A program made the translations under genes and the position numbers. Shown piece by piece: positions 11,285 through 21,062 of a DNA stretch of 64,000 nucleotides; position 1 is the first letter of the stretch; each line of letters opens with the position of its first letter. The notes beneath the pieces were generated by a model that was not told where the DNA came from, did not search any database, and saw only the letters and a program-made list of their open reading frames with translations. Source of the stretch: Laccaria trichodermophora. Its lineage: Eukaryota > Basidiomycota > Agaricomycetes > Agaricales > Hydnangiaceae. Where the stretch lies: contig JACTVC010000003.1 of NCBI GenBank assembly GCA_018417955.1, positions 3,100,001-3,164,000 of the forward strand, written 5' to 3'.

Positions 11285-13630
11285 TCAAGTGTTAATGCTT
11301 GCAAGCTGTATGATCGTCGCCATTTTTGCACCCCACCGTTCCGCTTCGACAGCCTGAGGCGCAGAAGGCTTTCCATACCGAGAGACATTCTCCTCAAAAG
11401 GCGATTTTTGCAGAAGAACGGAAAAGTTGGACGGAGAAGTCGACAAGAACAGCTTGAAGAACCCAATGTCTTTGGTATCGCCTTCTCTAAACATAAACTC
11501 CCATGGAGGGACCCCGCCGTCGCCGTACCCAATAGAGAGTTGCGACTTGCGAGGGAGGGGGGCGTCGGTGCGGGTTGTGAGCGTTCCAGCGCCAGCCCCA
11601 AATGCGGGAGTGAACCATTCAACTTTGATGCATCTGTCAGTCACGCAATATGCTTGGAAGGGCTGTGATGCTCACTAATCGAAAGATCCGAGGGGTCGAA
11701 ATAGAAGAGGTACGGATAAAGAGGTAAATCTGTTTGATTATATATGGTCATGCCCAAGCGGGTTTCAGGATGGGATTCATCGACGGTAATAGTGGCGGGT
11801 TCCTCGTCGATGAGGTTTTGCCCGATTGGGGTCATAACGATGTCATAGTCCTGAGTAAGGCTCTCGTGTAAATATTTGAGCTCCATCCATACGTTCCGGA
11901 AATCATCATCGCCCTGCCTAGTAAGATGGTAATAGAAGTGCCGCGAGCATCGGACAACCTCTCGGATGGAGTGAAAGTCATCAACGTCGACGGAACCAGC
12001 AAGACGGGAGCCAATGTGCGTGTTTATCCATTTGTCGTTACGATCAAAGGACACTTTTTTGTCCAGAATAGACAGCACGATATCTGCATCGGCAGCCTTG
12101 TCCGCGATCGAAAGATTGAGAGTTTGCCTATACTCCGGCAAGAAGATAGATTCGATCCAAGCCTTGTCCTCTCCGTACACGGTAATCTTCGAATCAGACA
12201 CCTGCTCTGTAAGCCGGGAATAGAATAACCGGGGATGCTTGAAGCTCGAAGCCCCTTCCGTTAAGGCGAGATCTGTGGTGAAGGCGTCGACGGAACGAGC
12301 AATAAGGGTGCCCAGAGACGGGTTTGTGTGTGTGGCATCTTCAATAAGGTTGCTGGCATGAGCGGAGAATTTGCAACCAACGGTTATACCTTGCGCGGCA
12401 CCAGCTTGCAAGGTGATAGTGCCATCTTTCTCAGCTTTGGTCAAGATGAAAGAAGCGTCTGCCCCCAATGCCCTGCTATTGAACAATCGCCTGTTAACGT
12501 GTTGACCTTCACAGTGCGGTGTTTGCCTGTTCGATTTGCCGTCGTCAGTTGAGAGACAAGTTTGTTTGATAAGATGGGGGATGCAAACCAAACTGGCATC
12601 TTCAAGTTGTGCATCAACGAAGTATACGTCAGACTCTCAATGTCTCTCTTCTCCAACAACTTGAGCAGACTTTGTGTAAAAAGACCGTGGCCCGATTTTG
12701 GATCCTCCCAAGCAGACTGGTCACGCCCACAAGCAGCAAGAAAAACATGAGAGGCACGGAACTTTCCAGAGAACCCTTCCGCGACGCCAACACCCCGGCT
12801 ACCAGTCTCGCGAGACCAAATTCCTTCATCGCAGTTCGCGGACAAAGGGGGAGGATTCAGGATCTGACGGGCGACGTAATCAGCCTCGCCGCGGTTGATC
12901 CCCGCTGAGCTGCAGCAATCGAGAATGAGGGTCTTTGAGATGGATAATTGAGCGAACCAAAGGGGTGGAAAAAGGAGGGATCACATACGATATTATCGCC
13001 CCGGATATCAGATAGGTGGTTGAGCAACACTGAGATAGTCCGATCAGGAATGCCTTGTATCACTCCCTCGACGCCATCCTTATCCGTTGCCGGGACCCCA
13101 ATGTCATGTGGACAGATCATCTCGATTTGATCTTCGCTCGCAGACCAGTCTTCCCACTCCAAAGGTTTCTCAACTCGAGCGCCATGCCCTGCGTAGTAAA
13201 TGATCAGAGGAACGTCGCGGGGCTGGCCAGCAGCGATGTCCCGCAGAGCAGCAAACCCATCGATGATCTTGGCACGTGTGGCCTGCTCATCGCGTAGGCT
13301 GATAATGTGCGACTTGGGGACGTTTAGCCGCTCTACCAGGAATCGTTCAAATGAATTCGCATCCCCGACGGCTGCTTTGAGATCTTGAAACTCGTCAGAT
13401 GCATATTTGTTGATGCCAATAATGAGACTGAAGATCGGGGTCTTTCTCTCTATTCTGAGCTGGAGTCAGAAGGGCTCTAGCGCGAACAGCTTGAGATCAC
13501 TCACGGAGTTGGCGATAATGGGGAGGTTGGAGAAACAGGAACGCTGATAGGTGAATATCAAAATCACCATTACCCAGTTCAACCAAACCACGTACTCGAT
13601 GTCATCCAGCTTTGGAATTGAAGCCTGCAT
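11285..13630 (-). CDS. caspase-domain (peptidase C14) protein, basidiomycete type
   Basis: A cysteine protease of the caspase/metacaspase clan, probably cytosolic. The exon near 13300-13460 encodes the domain start IERKTPIFSLIIGINKYA. The catalytic His is in LIIYYAGHGARVEKP (near 13190) and the catalytic Cys in TLILDCCSSAGINRGEADY (near 12890), so both active-site residues are present. An acidic sequence (EWEDWSASEDQ) follows the His motif, as in fungal paralogues. After the protease a C-terminal region of some 300 residues includes YFDPSDLSI and, across an intron whose acceptor best fits ATCAAAG, EWFTPAFGAGAGTL and GYGDGGVPPWEF. This tail is typical of basidiomycete caspase families. The N-terminus (13630 or an exon further upstream reaching 13803) is uncertain; the 13630 start precedes a hydrophobic stretch. 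Substrate preference and any cell-death role are unknown. Confidence 0.85.
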
Positions 13631-14255
13631 ATTTCAAATGATAGAACGAAGCGGTTTGAGGATGAGTTAAGGAACACATACCGATGCAAGGTGATAACGG
13701 ACGAAGTTGGCTTCTGATTGACGCCGTTGATTGCGTGACGAACTGTGAAATCTTGGTGTAATCCTGTAGTTAGGATTCCACAGGAATCATATCTTACTGC
13801 CATTAGCCGCTCGTTGAGAATGATTCAGTATCAAAACTTTTGAAACGACATATCTTCTCCTGAAACCTATAAGCAGCTGTAGACCACTAAAAGGATAAGT
13901 CATAAAGACGTCAAATAAGATATTGCATTAGGCGAATCTCCCTCAAATTTTACAGGGAGAGGGTAAAAGGTGGAGTAGAGGGGCCGTCGCGTTCGTGAGG
14001 ATTGAGCTTGAGGGAGGATCAAGCCCTTGGAGATTCCCAGTAAGAGGTTCCACCGTAGGACCATTTTTGCGTCTCTAGGTTGTCTGTGATAGAGATATAT
14101 TTCAATGCAGTTGCCGTTGGCTGAGAGCAGCAGAGAGCAACGCAGGGTGTGCTGACGTCGATGGCGGGAAAGCGCTGTGCGTGCAGTTACTTGTTACGCA
14201 CGGTTTGTTGTCACTCTCACTGCCCTCCCAACCTCAATTACGCAACACCAAGTGC
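13631..14255. other. intergenic region upstream of F-box gene
   Basis: This region separates the divergently transcribed caspase and F-box genes and may contain an additional 5' exon of the caspase gene (an ATG at 13803 with a donor GTATGT near 13681). No other coding signal, RNA gene or repeat is visible. Confidence 0.45.
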
Positions 14256-15810
14256 ATGCATCGCTGCCTACAGATCCAGGAGCTTCTCTCAATCATCTTC
14301 CGATATGTCCGCACCCGAGAAACGCTAGCACGACTCGCGAGGACGTGCACAGAGTTTCGAGATCCGGCCTTGAACATGATTTGGCACACTCAAAGTACTC
14401 TCCTCCCTTTATTCAAATGTCTTCCGCAGGACGCCTGGGACATGAAAAAGGAAAAATTTGTGAGCAACAATCTTGAAATCAAGAACAGTCCCATTTTTGA
14501 ATATGCTCTTAATCCAGCGTATCACCAGGAAGCTTACCGCACCTGACTTTGAAAGAATCTATTTCTATCGTCATAGAGTCAAAGTTTTTCGTCAGAATGG
14601 CTACTCGCCTCCTGCGGAACTTGAGGATCAAGTCCTAGCGGTCATCTGGCCGCGAAAACCGTCTCCAGGTCCTCTTCTGTGCAATGTGTCGGAAGCTGAA
14701 TTGAATGGCAACAGTTTCAACGGTCTTGCCATTCATGCTCGCCTCATAATCGGCCCCTGTATCAAGAAATTAAAAGTGATACTTCCATTAAACTTGTTTG
14801 CGTGGTCAAATGTGATTGCCATGCTGAGGAAAGCTGCACCATTGGATCTCTCAAGTTTTATGGTGTTTAGGAGGGCTCGCGGTTCACCATGTTTGGAGTC
14901 TGAGTCATTGGAGCTCTTATCGACTCTACGCAGTGTTAGGACACTGGCCATCACTGAAATATCCCTCACATGTCATGTGATAAACATGATTGGCACACTC
15001 CCTGCACTAGAAGATCTCAGGCTTTCGATTACAGAACAGCAGATGCAGCACTACAGCCTTCTGCCCAATGGGAACAACTTCCCGCTCCTCACTCACCTGG
15101 AGATCTGCTCAGATACTATTAATGCCTGCCAATTGCTGCTGATGAAGATACAGTCAAGGACGCTGCGGTCCTTAAAAGTTAAACAAACGGGGGTTGTCCA
15201 CTGGCACGTGAGAGGGCTCTTTGTAGCTCTCCATGCGTGCAACCTCGCGTCAGGGTTGGAAAGCCTAATCCTACTCAATTTCCTCACCGAGTCATTCGTG
15301 ATAGATGCTTGTACGTTTGAAGGCCTGGATTCCTACAAGCATTTGCACGAACTGTTGATCTCTCTGACTCGCGTTGAGCTGGATGACAATCATCTCATAC
15401 AACTTGCCAAGGCATTGCCTCATTTGCATTTACTCAGTTTCAATGAAGAATACACAGAAATCGTCCCGAAGTGCACATTCGCCGGGCTGCAGCACCTCGT
15501 TCGGTATTGTCCAAAGCTGGAAAGCTTAACCCTTCGCATAGATGCACGTCAAATCCCAATATTCTCTACTCAGCCTCACGGGGAGTATCCTTTGGGTCTC
15601 CACCTTACCACCCTTTATCTGTGCGCCACGCCAGTTTCGAATGCTTGCGATGTTGCATCTTATCTGCTCATGTTATTCCCAGCCCTCACAAATTTCTCGA
15701 CTGACTTTGATTGTGATGATTATGATGATGATGACGATCTAGTCAAGAGGTACTGTACAATTTGGTCGGAAGTACACAGCTACTTGAAGGAATCCATTGG
15801 TTCTATGTAG
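14256..15810 (+). CDS. F-box/LRR-type protein (copy 1, intact)
   Basis: Predicted substrate adaptor of an SCF ubiquitin ligase. Exon 1 (14256-14459) begins MHRCLQIQELLSIIFRYV, the start of an F-box, then LARLARTCTEFRDPALNMIWHTQ. A 58-nt intron (14460-14517, GTGAGC...AATCCAG) follows, and exon 2 (14518-15810) continues RITRKLTAPDFERIYFY. The 498-residue product has an irregular leucine-rich repeat body (for example LPALEDLRLS and LRSLKVKQTG), the normal target-binding part of this family. It ends in an acidic DDDDD run. The start at 14256 is chosen because the two related genes in this window begin with the same MHxCLxIQE. Lineage-expanded F-box clans like this are common in mushrooms; no target can be inferred. 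Confidence 0.85.
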
Positions 15811-16199
15811 TTCCGTGACACTTCGCTTGTCAAGTATGAAAGTAGATGCACCTGCTCTGGCAGTGCTCATGCTGAATTACGATATCTACTTCACAATACT
15901 ACAAGGGAGGCGCTCCATGGCCGGACTACCCCCTTGGACTCCTATGATGATGCCAAGTTCAGGTTGCTGGTAGTAAAGCGGCATGTGAATGTGTATAACC
16001 ACTGGTTTAAACCATATGTCGGACTCTTTCTTCAGTTTTACAGATAAGTATATGATGATGTCAGAATGGTATATTGTCCTCGTTAGACTTAGTATCAGGT
16101 TCTAACGTGGAGAATTTAGGTCATTCTTTCCTTCGCGTCTGCAATTATTTTTCGACTTTTATGCATCAACATCCCCCTCTCGCTCTCCGAGTCTAGTCT

Positions 16200-17222
16200 A
16201 GTATGAGAGGACCCAGATTTCTGGCGCACAGCTCCTTCACTTCCTCTCTTATCTGGGTCACTCCTCCTTCGCTGCTGGAGGTGTTTTCCTTCACCAGTAA
16301 GAATTTTTGTGTATTGGCTCTTGATGAAAATAAGGATGAAACTGTATCCAGAACGTGGCTTCCTCACCTGGACAACACAACAGCTTCTGTTGGAAATAGA
16401 GGATGAACTACTCTTATGTACGAGATTCTACAGTCCTTATATACCTAATTACTATGTATCTACCATGTTCTAGTGTTATCTACATACTTGGGATTACTAA
16501 GTTAATAGTCTGATATTACTAATTAATTGAGTGTGAGAATGTACTGGCAAATGCTGGATTGTACTATTCCAACAGCTTCCCTTTGATATGTACTGTAAAT
16601 ATCGCTTTGTCAATGAAAGTGAAGCGCTAGCCACTGCGTTTGTTGCAGACCACACCACGACACCTGTACCTCGCATTTTGGATGCTGTGGATGGCGTCAC
16701 AAACGATGGGCTTTTGTTCTCATGACCCGGGTGCCAGGCGTTCAAGTGGGGAAAGCGTACATGGACATGGACGGATGTGCTCGAGAGTTGATGAAAGAGG
16801 ATCTTTGTGGCTGGATGAACCAGCTCCGAAGCCTCCCTGTACCGCCTTCCCTCACAATATCAAATTTCCTTGGTGATCCATGCAAGGTGGATCACATCGC
16901 TTCCAGTGGGCCCATCGGCCCCTTCTCAACAGTAGAAGAGGCGCATGACTTGATCCTCTCACATGTGGTGGGAGATGAGAGGGATCAAGTTTTAGAGACT
17001 GCACAGTGCAGATTGTACAGCAAGCGGCATCGAATATGTTTCACCCATGGTGACCTTCGTCCGTGGAACATTCTGGTAAAAGATGACCACCTGTCAGGCT
17101 TGGTAGATTTCGGCAGCTCTGGATGGTATCCGGAGTATTGGGAGCATGCAACAACAACATGGGGTGTACCACAGTGGTGGCGTGATGCAGTTATGCATGG
17201 TTTCCCCCAGTATCAGAAGTAG
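16200..17222 (+). pseudogene. APH-like (aminoglycoside phosphotransferase family) pseudogene, copy 1
   Basis: A kinase-fold phosphotransferase relic. The 5' part (16200-16387) is shared with 27211-27420 on the other strand. The domain follows: N-lobe EALATAFVADHTTTPVPRIL in one frame up to a TGA near 16720, then a shift into the frame of 16722-17222. That frame has the catalytic loop HGDLRPWNILV and the metal-binding equivalent LVDFGSSGWYPEYWE. A 187-bp solo LTR interrupts the 5' part at 16388-16574. Because of the frame change and LTR the full-length enzyme cannot be made, although the C-lobe frame is open. Basidiomycetes carry many APH-like genes of unknown substrate; no antibiotic resistance role should be assumed. 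Confidence 0.75.
16388..16574. mobile_element. solo LTR (187 bp) with 5-bp target duplication
   Basis: The segment starts TGTTGGAA and ends TTCCAACA, the TG...CA inverted ends of an LTR. It is flanked by the direct repeat GCTTC at 16383-16387 and 16575-16579. Removing it and one GCTTC joins sequence that matches the second APH relic (minus strand near 27240-27260) without a gap. It differs from the copia LTR at 20639, so it belongs to another retrotransposon family. Its short AT-rich body has no coding frame. Confidence 0.75.
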
Positions 17223-18393
17223 AGAATATCATCTTCTCTGTCGACAGCACACATCCGCAGATGTGGTAGTACTAGATGTTTGTGACTGATCACCAACTGA
17301 CCACCCCTATCTCCATTCATCCCAATCAGCCATTCTTTTTTTCTTTTCAATCCATGTATTCAATTCAATTGGGGCCAAGCCCTATGTCGGAATCTACATA
17401 TGGCTACTGTCTACAAAAGTGTCTGTCCGTTGAGAGCTGGTCTACATGTCTGTAAAGGTGGGTCTGCTAGTGTGACGCACGAAGTGTAATATGGCAGTGG
17501 TGGCCTGGTAGTGGGATATGATGCGGCAGTATAATGTAAAATGAATGAGTGTGTTCATAGTGTAGGAGGAATAAATATGAGGGAAGAAGATGGAATCAAG
17601 GAAAGAGTGAGGGTATAAAGTGGAAGAAGCGAGGGTGGAGCAGGCAAGGGCTTCTAGGGAGAGGAAGGGAGTAGGGAGTGAGGACCATATCCAAGCAAAA
17701 TTAACCATACTTTTGTTAGCCAGACATATACTTGGGATTCCTGTCCAACTTCCGTGCTACTTGGCAGAAGATGCCTTGTTTGCAAACAATGCGCCCTATC
17801 CTTCTGGTTTGCATGTTGCAAGGCTGTTGCAAATTATGAATCGTATCGCCTCTCATCGCCAAATACATGTGTCATTGGGCAAACATGCCATTGTGCCCCA
17901 ATTAAAAAGCCTGAGGACGAGGAATTTCAGAATTTCGCTGTGGATACACAGACGTGTTCTAAGGCCATCTTGGTTCACATTTCCATCCACAGCAACTGAC
18001 AACCTGCAAATTGTTGTAATTGACACCTGAGGGGGGGGATCAGGATTGGATACACAGAGGCGATGATGAAAGATAAATTTCGAGGATATTGTAGTATTAA
18101 AGCACTCAACAATATCTGAGTTTGCGGAAATGTTATTCCCAAGAGTTTTGATGAAACATGTAAGACATTGGACCTCTACATCTCTGGGACAAAAGCGTGT
18201 CAATGGAAGAGTCCTGTGGATACATGGAGGCTGTAGTTGCGCCACAGTGTGATCCCTTTGCTGGTCCCTACCCGGAAACCATCAATCCAGTGTGCTGCCA
18301 AGGGACGTTGTTGGACTTGGAGCATAGTCACAAAGCCAACACAAAGCAAGGTGGTCCTGGTCACTGGTCAACTGTTCAGCTTCACGTGCCTGT
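17223..18393. other. intergenic, AT-rich, no convincing gene
   Basis: Short open frames on both strands at 17442-18245 overlap and carry no domain. The 3' part (about 18200-18390) could hold the first exon of the small protein that follows, but I cannot choose a start. No structural repeat was found. Confidence 0.45.
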
Positions 18394-19063
18394 ATGCAGG
18401 TGCACTTTATTCGTTGGGTCCACAATTCAAACATGGTTGCCATTGGTGACATCTACATCGGTCTATTCTCCCAGAGGCAGGCAGCAGATTTCCACTGGGC
18501 GGTCACGATCCTGACTAGTCTCAGCAATCATACTTTTATAAAATTCGACGCATGGAACCTGAGGGGCAGCACCTGGTCATACAGATGTGTCGAGGAAAAC
18601 CTCAGTTTGACAGGGGGTCTCATCTGCTTAGTGAAGATTGGTGAGTTTTCGCTGATCAAGACCACTGTTCAGCACATCTATGATCGATCTTTGACATCCA
18701 GGCAATTTTGGTGAACAGAGCATTGCCGGCATCGATGGCATTCTCAAGCAGCTTGACATGGCTACACCGAGAGTGTTCAGTGGGCAAAACGTTATTTTTA
18801 ATTGCAGGGTTTGGGTTTGGATGGCAGCCTGCGCGCTCAACAACGCTGGAGTCATCAAGTGCACCGATTACAAGGCACTCGATGAGGGATGCCAAAGATA
18901 CGGCACAGAAGCGGAGAGTGCTGCAGCTGTTGGCATTGCAATTTGCATTGCTGCCCACAGCGAATGGTTGACTTTGGCAGTGGGTTCAAGTGGTGCAATG
19001 TCAATAAAAATATTGGAAATAAGATCATATTCGAATACCATACCAGTGTCAATCCCAAGCACT
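18394..19063 (+). CDS. hypothetical agaricomycete protein, two exons visible (possibly partial or decayed)
   Basis: Exon up to 18640 encodes AIGDIYIGLFSQRQAADFHW, later TFIKFDAWNLRGSTWSYRCVE, and ends at a good donor (GTGAGT). A 61-nt intron (18641-18701, ending CATCCAG) restores the frame into NFGEQSIAGIDGILKQLDMA, then FNCRVWVWMAACALNNAGVIKC and ALDEGCQRYG. The layout, a DFHW motif, a FxCRVW motif and a terminal ALxxxC helix, resembles a family of small uncharacterised mushroom proteins; I cannot name its function. The true start may be an upstream exon (an acceptor TATGCAG lies just before 18400). The 3' end runs towards the APH relic, so the last part may be out of frame or lost. Confidence 0.5.
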
Positions 19064-19124
19064 TATCACATCTCCTGCTGTGTCCGCCAACGGAGAAAAC
19101 GATACTTTCCACTGCTATCTCTTC

Positions 19125-19638
19125 CTGACACTGGTGGAAACTATGCATGACGGCGTCATGTCACCACTGCAGCAGACCCCATGTTGCTGTTGCATGCTCC
19201 CAGTACTCCCGATACCATCCAGAGCTGCTGAAATGCCTCAAGCCTGATAGGCGGCCATCTTGTACCAGGATGTTCCACAAGCGAAGGTCACCGTGGGTGA
19301 AGCATATTGGATATCACTTTCTGAACAATCTGCATCTGGCAGTCTCCATCATTCAATCCCCCTCGTTTCCCAACACATGCAAGAAGATCAGCTCATCCTC
19401 TTCTACTGTTGAGAAGGGGCCAATAAGCCCACTGGATGCGATGCAATCTAACTTGCATGCACCACCAAGGAAAGTCGATATAGTGAGAAGAGGCTGTAGG
19501 GAGAGACACCTCGAGCACCCTCACCAGTCATCCTCTATGACATCATCTACCACATCCAAAATGAGGGGTGAGGCCCATACGGGTTCATGGTGTGCTCTGC
19601 GACAAATGCAGTGGTGAGCACCTCACTTTCGCTAACAT
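19125..19638 (-). pseudogene. APH-like pseudogene copy 2, 3' part (split by transposons)
   Basis: The minus strand from about 19638 down to 19125 is clearly homologous to copy 1 at 16600-17210. Recognisable pieces are TAFVAEHT, the APH loop HGDLRLWNILV and WYREYWEHATATWG. It has several stops and frame changes (for example a TAG soon after the N-lobe). Its upstream end stops at the CACTGTG end of the CACTA-like element at 19642. The missing 5' part continues on the other side of that element at 27211. Confidence 0.75.
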
Positions 19639-19654
19639 AGCCACTGTGAAGGCA

Positions 19655-19862
19655 TCTTTGGTTGATAATCAACAAATATTATGTTGATTTTCCCCTTTCA
19701 ACCAAAAATCAGTTGAAATTTAGGTTGAAAAAGATCAACCTATTTTTTTGGTTGACCACCAACCTAAGCCTTCAACCAAAGATTCATTGATAATCAACAT
19801 CACAAAACAGGAAAGTTAAGGCATGAATTTCAACCTAAGGTAGGTTGAATTCCATCCTTCCC
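19655..19862. repeat. left subterminal GGTTGA/TCAACC repeat zone
   Basis: About 200 bp with around a dozen occurrences of TTGGTTGA, AGGTTGA, TCAACCT or TCAACCAAA in both orientations. It forms the left subterminal part of the CACTA-like element and mirrors the zone at 26990-27200. Arrays of this kind usually act as transposase-binding sites. Confidence 0.75.
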
Positions 19863-19865
19863 AAA

Positions 19866-20633
19866 TCCTCCCTTGAAAACTTACCAGTTTGTATCTACAA
19901 TACTATACTTTACAGCCAAATGTTTTTGTGGGTAAAGAATCTTACTGCGATGACAATGCAAATGATTATAAGTAGTTGTGGGCGTAAGTATGACAAGAAA
20001 GTGCCATCTCGGAAGTTGCCGTTAGTCATGGGATGTTCATTTTCCTGTTTCGGAAAATCTCGCCTCTCACAACGCAACCATTATCTTCGTTCGCCACAAG
20101 CTTTGTGAGCCCGCCTCCCATGCTTCATGTATAAATCCATGTCTCCAAGCCACATCGGAGACGCATATACCTTTCACTTCAGGTATGTTCCTTCCCTTGT
20201 AAGTGATAGGTCAAGCTAAGTTGTGTTGTACGGCACAGGCGAGAGCGATGGTACCATGAAGGTGAGTCTATTGCCCTGATACCCTCTCAGTTACAGGATG
20301 GCCCCTCACGAAGTTCTCGCAGGCTAACGCTGGAAAGTGCCGCGTGACGAAACACCCATCAAGATCTGTTGCATTGCGGACAGAAATACAGTGTAAGTCA
20401 CTCCCAAAATTAACCACTGATACATACTCATGCACCATTGATATCAGTCGGCATTCACCACATGACGAGCTGGGGTTGAGATGGCTAACAACATGTGTAA
20501 GTCCCCTCCCTAATCACCGAGTACCCGCTAATTCACCGGTCGCCATTTAGAGCCGTTTGAACAAACGACATTGCAGTGTTCAAACATTTGGGATACGCTT
20601 TTGGCTTGGGGTGCTCAGGCCACCATTCGATGG
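19866..20633. other. interior of CACTA-like element, left of copia
   Basis: This non-repetitive stretch contains several GT-AG intron-like borders (for example GTATGTTCC after 20180, GTGAGTCT near 20260, GTAAGTCA near 20391) around very short open pieces. It may be a captured gene fragment or a remnant of the element's own gene. The reading frame cannot be followed with confidence and no domain is recognisable. Confidence 0.35.
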
Positions 20634-20638
20634 AACGA

Positions 20639-20878
20639 TGTTAGAAATTGACATTTAGATTACATTCTCGTTTCAACGCATCTCAAGTTTTATCTACTTA
20701 CATGTCACACACGTCACGCTCAGTGGTTGTTCTTTCTGCACAACGCTGAGCTAGTACGTCTTTCGGTTTCTTTTCTTTCTTATCATTACTTACGAGTACC
20801 TAGACGTGCTATTTCATTAGGTACTAATACAGTGGTTGTTCTTTCTGCACAACGCTGAGCTAACGTGCTATTTCATTA
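20639..20878 (+). repeat. 5' LTR of copia element, with internal intron-like duplication
   Basis: The LTR begins TGTTAGAAATTG and ends ATTTCATTA. It contains a 33-bp block (starting CAGTGGTTGTTCTTTCTGCA) twice, at 20721-20753 and 20830-20862. After the first copy come 50 bases starting GTACGT and ending CTTACGAGTACCTAG (20754-20803), then ACGTGCTATTTCATTA. After the second copy ACGTGCTATTTCATTA follows directly. The second copy is thus the first copy minus exactly one GT-AG segment. Confidence 0.95.
20754..20803 (+). other. intron-like segment inside the LTR (50 nt)
   Basis: It has a donor GTACGT, a pyrimidine-rich middle, a branch-site-like CTTAC ten bases before the end, and acceptor CCTAG. 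Its length matches the 48-66 nt introns of this genome. The duplicated sequence at 20830-20878 shows the spliced form. The same segment recurs in the 3' LTR at 25557-25606. Confidence 0.65.
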
Positions 20879-20896
20879 GGTTATGGGCCCCGGACC
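20879..20896 (+). promoter_or_regulatory. primer-binding site, half-tRNA-iMet type
   Basis: Directly after the 5' LTR comes GGTTATGGGCCCCGGACC. Its complement ends GGGGCCCATAACC, which reads as the anticodon arm of an initiator tRNA-Met (stem GGGG, loop CCCATAA, stem CC..). Drosophila copia is known to prime from the 5' half of tRNA-iMet cut in the anticodon loop, with TTATGGGCCC as its site. The match suggests the same mechanism here, rather than priming from the tRNA 3' end. Confidence 0.7.
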
Positions 20897-21062
20897 TACC
20901 TACCTGTGAAAACCTCGGATACCACACACCACTCACGCATATCCCCCATCGGAAACCATCCTTTTCTTGCATACCCTTTCCACACGCGCCTAAGCGCCCG
21001 CTCGTCCGCTTTCAGCTCTCGGATCACCTTATCCCCACAATCACCACCAAACGTTCCCACCG

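Noticed and set aside
16722..17222. A complete antibiotic-resistance phosphotransferase
   Set aside because: Only the C-lobe is in this frame; the N-lobe is in another frame and the 5' part carries a solo LTR. The APH-like fold in fungi does not imply aminoglycoside resistance.
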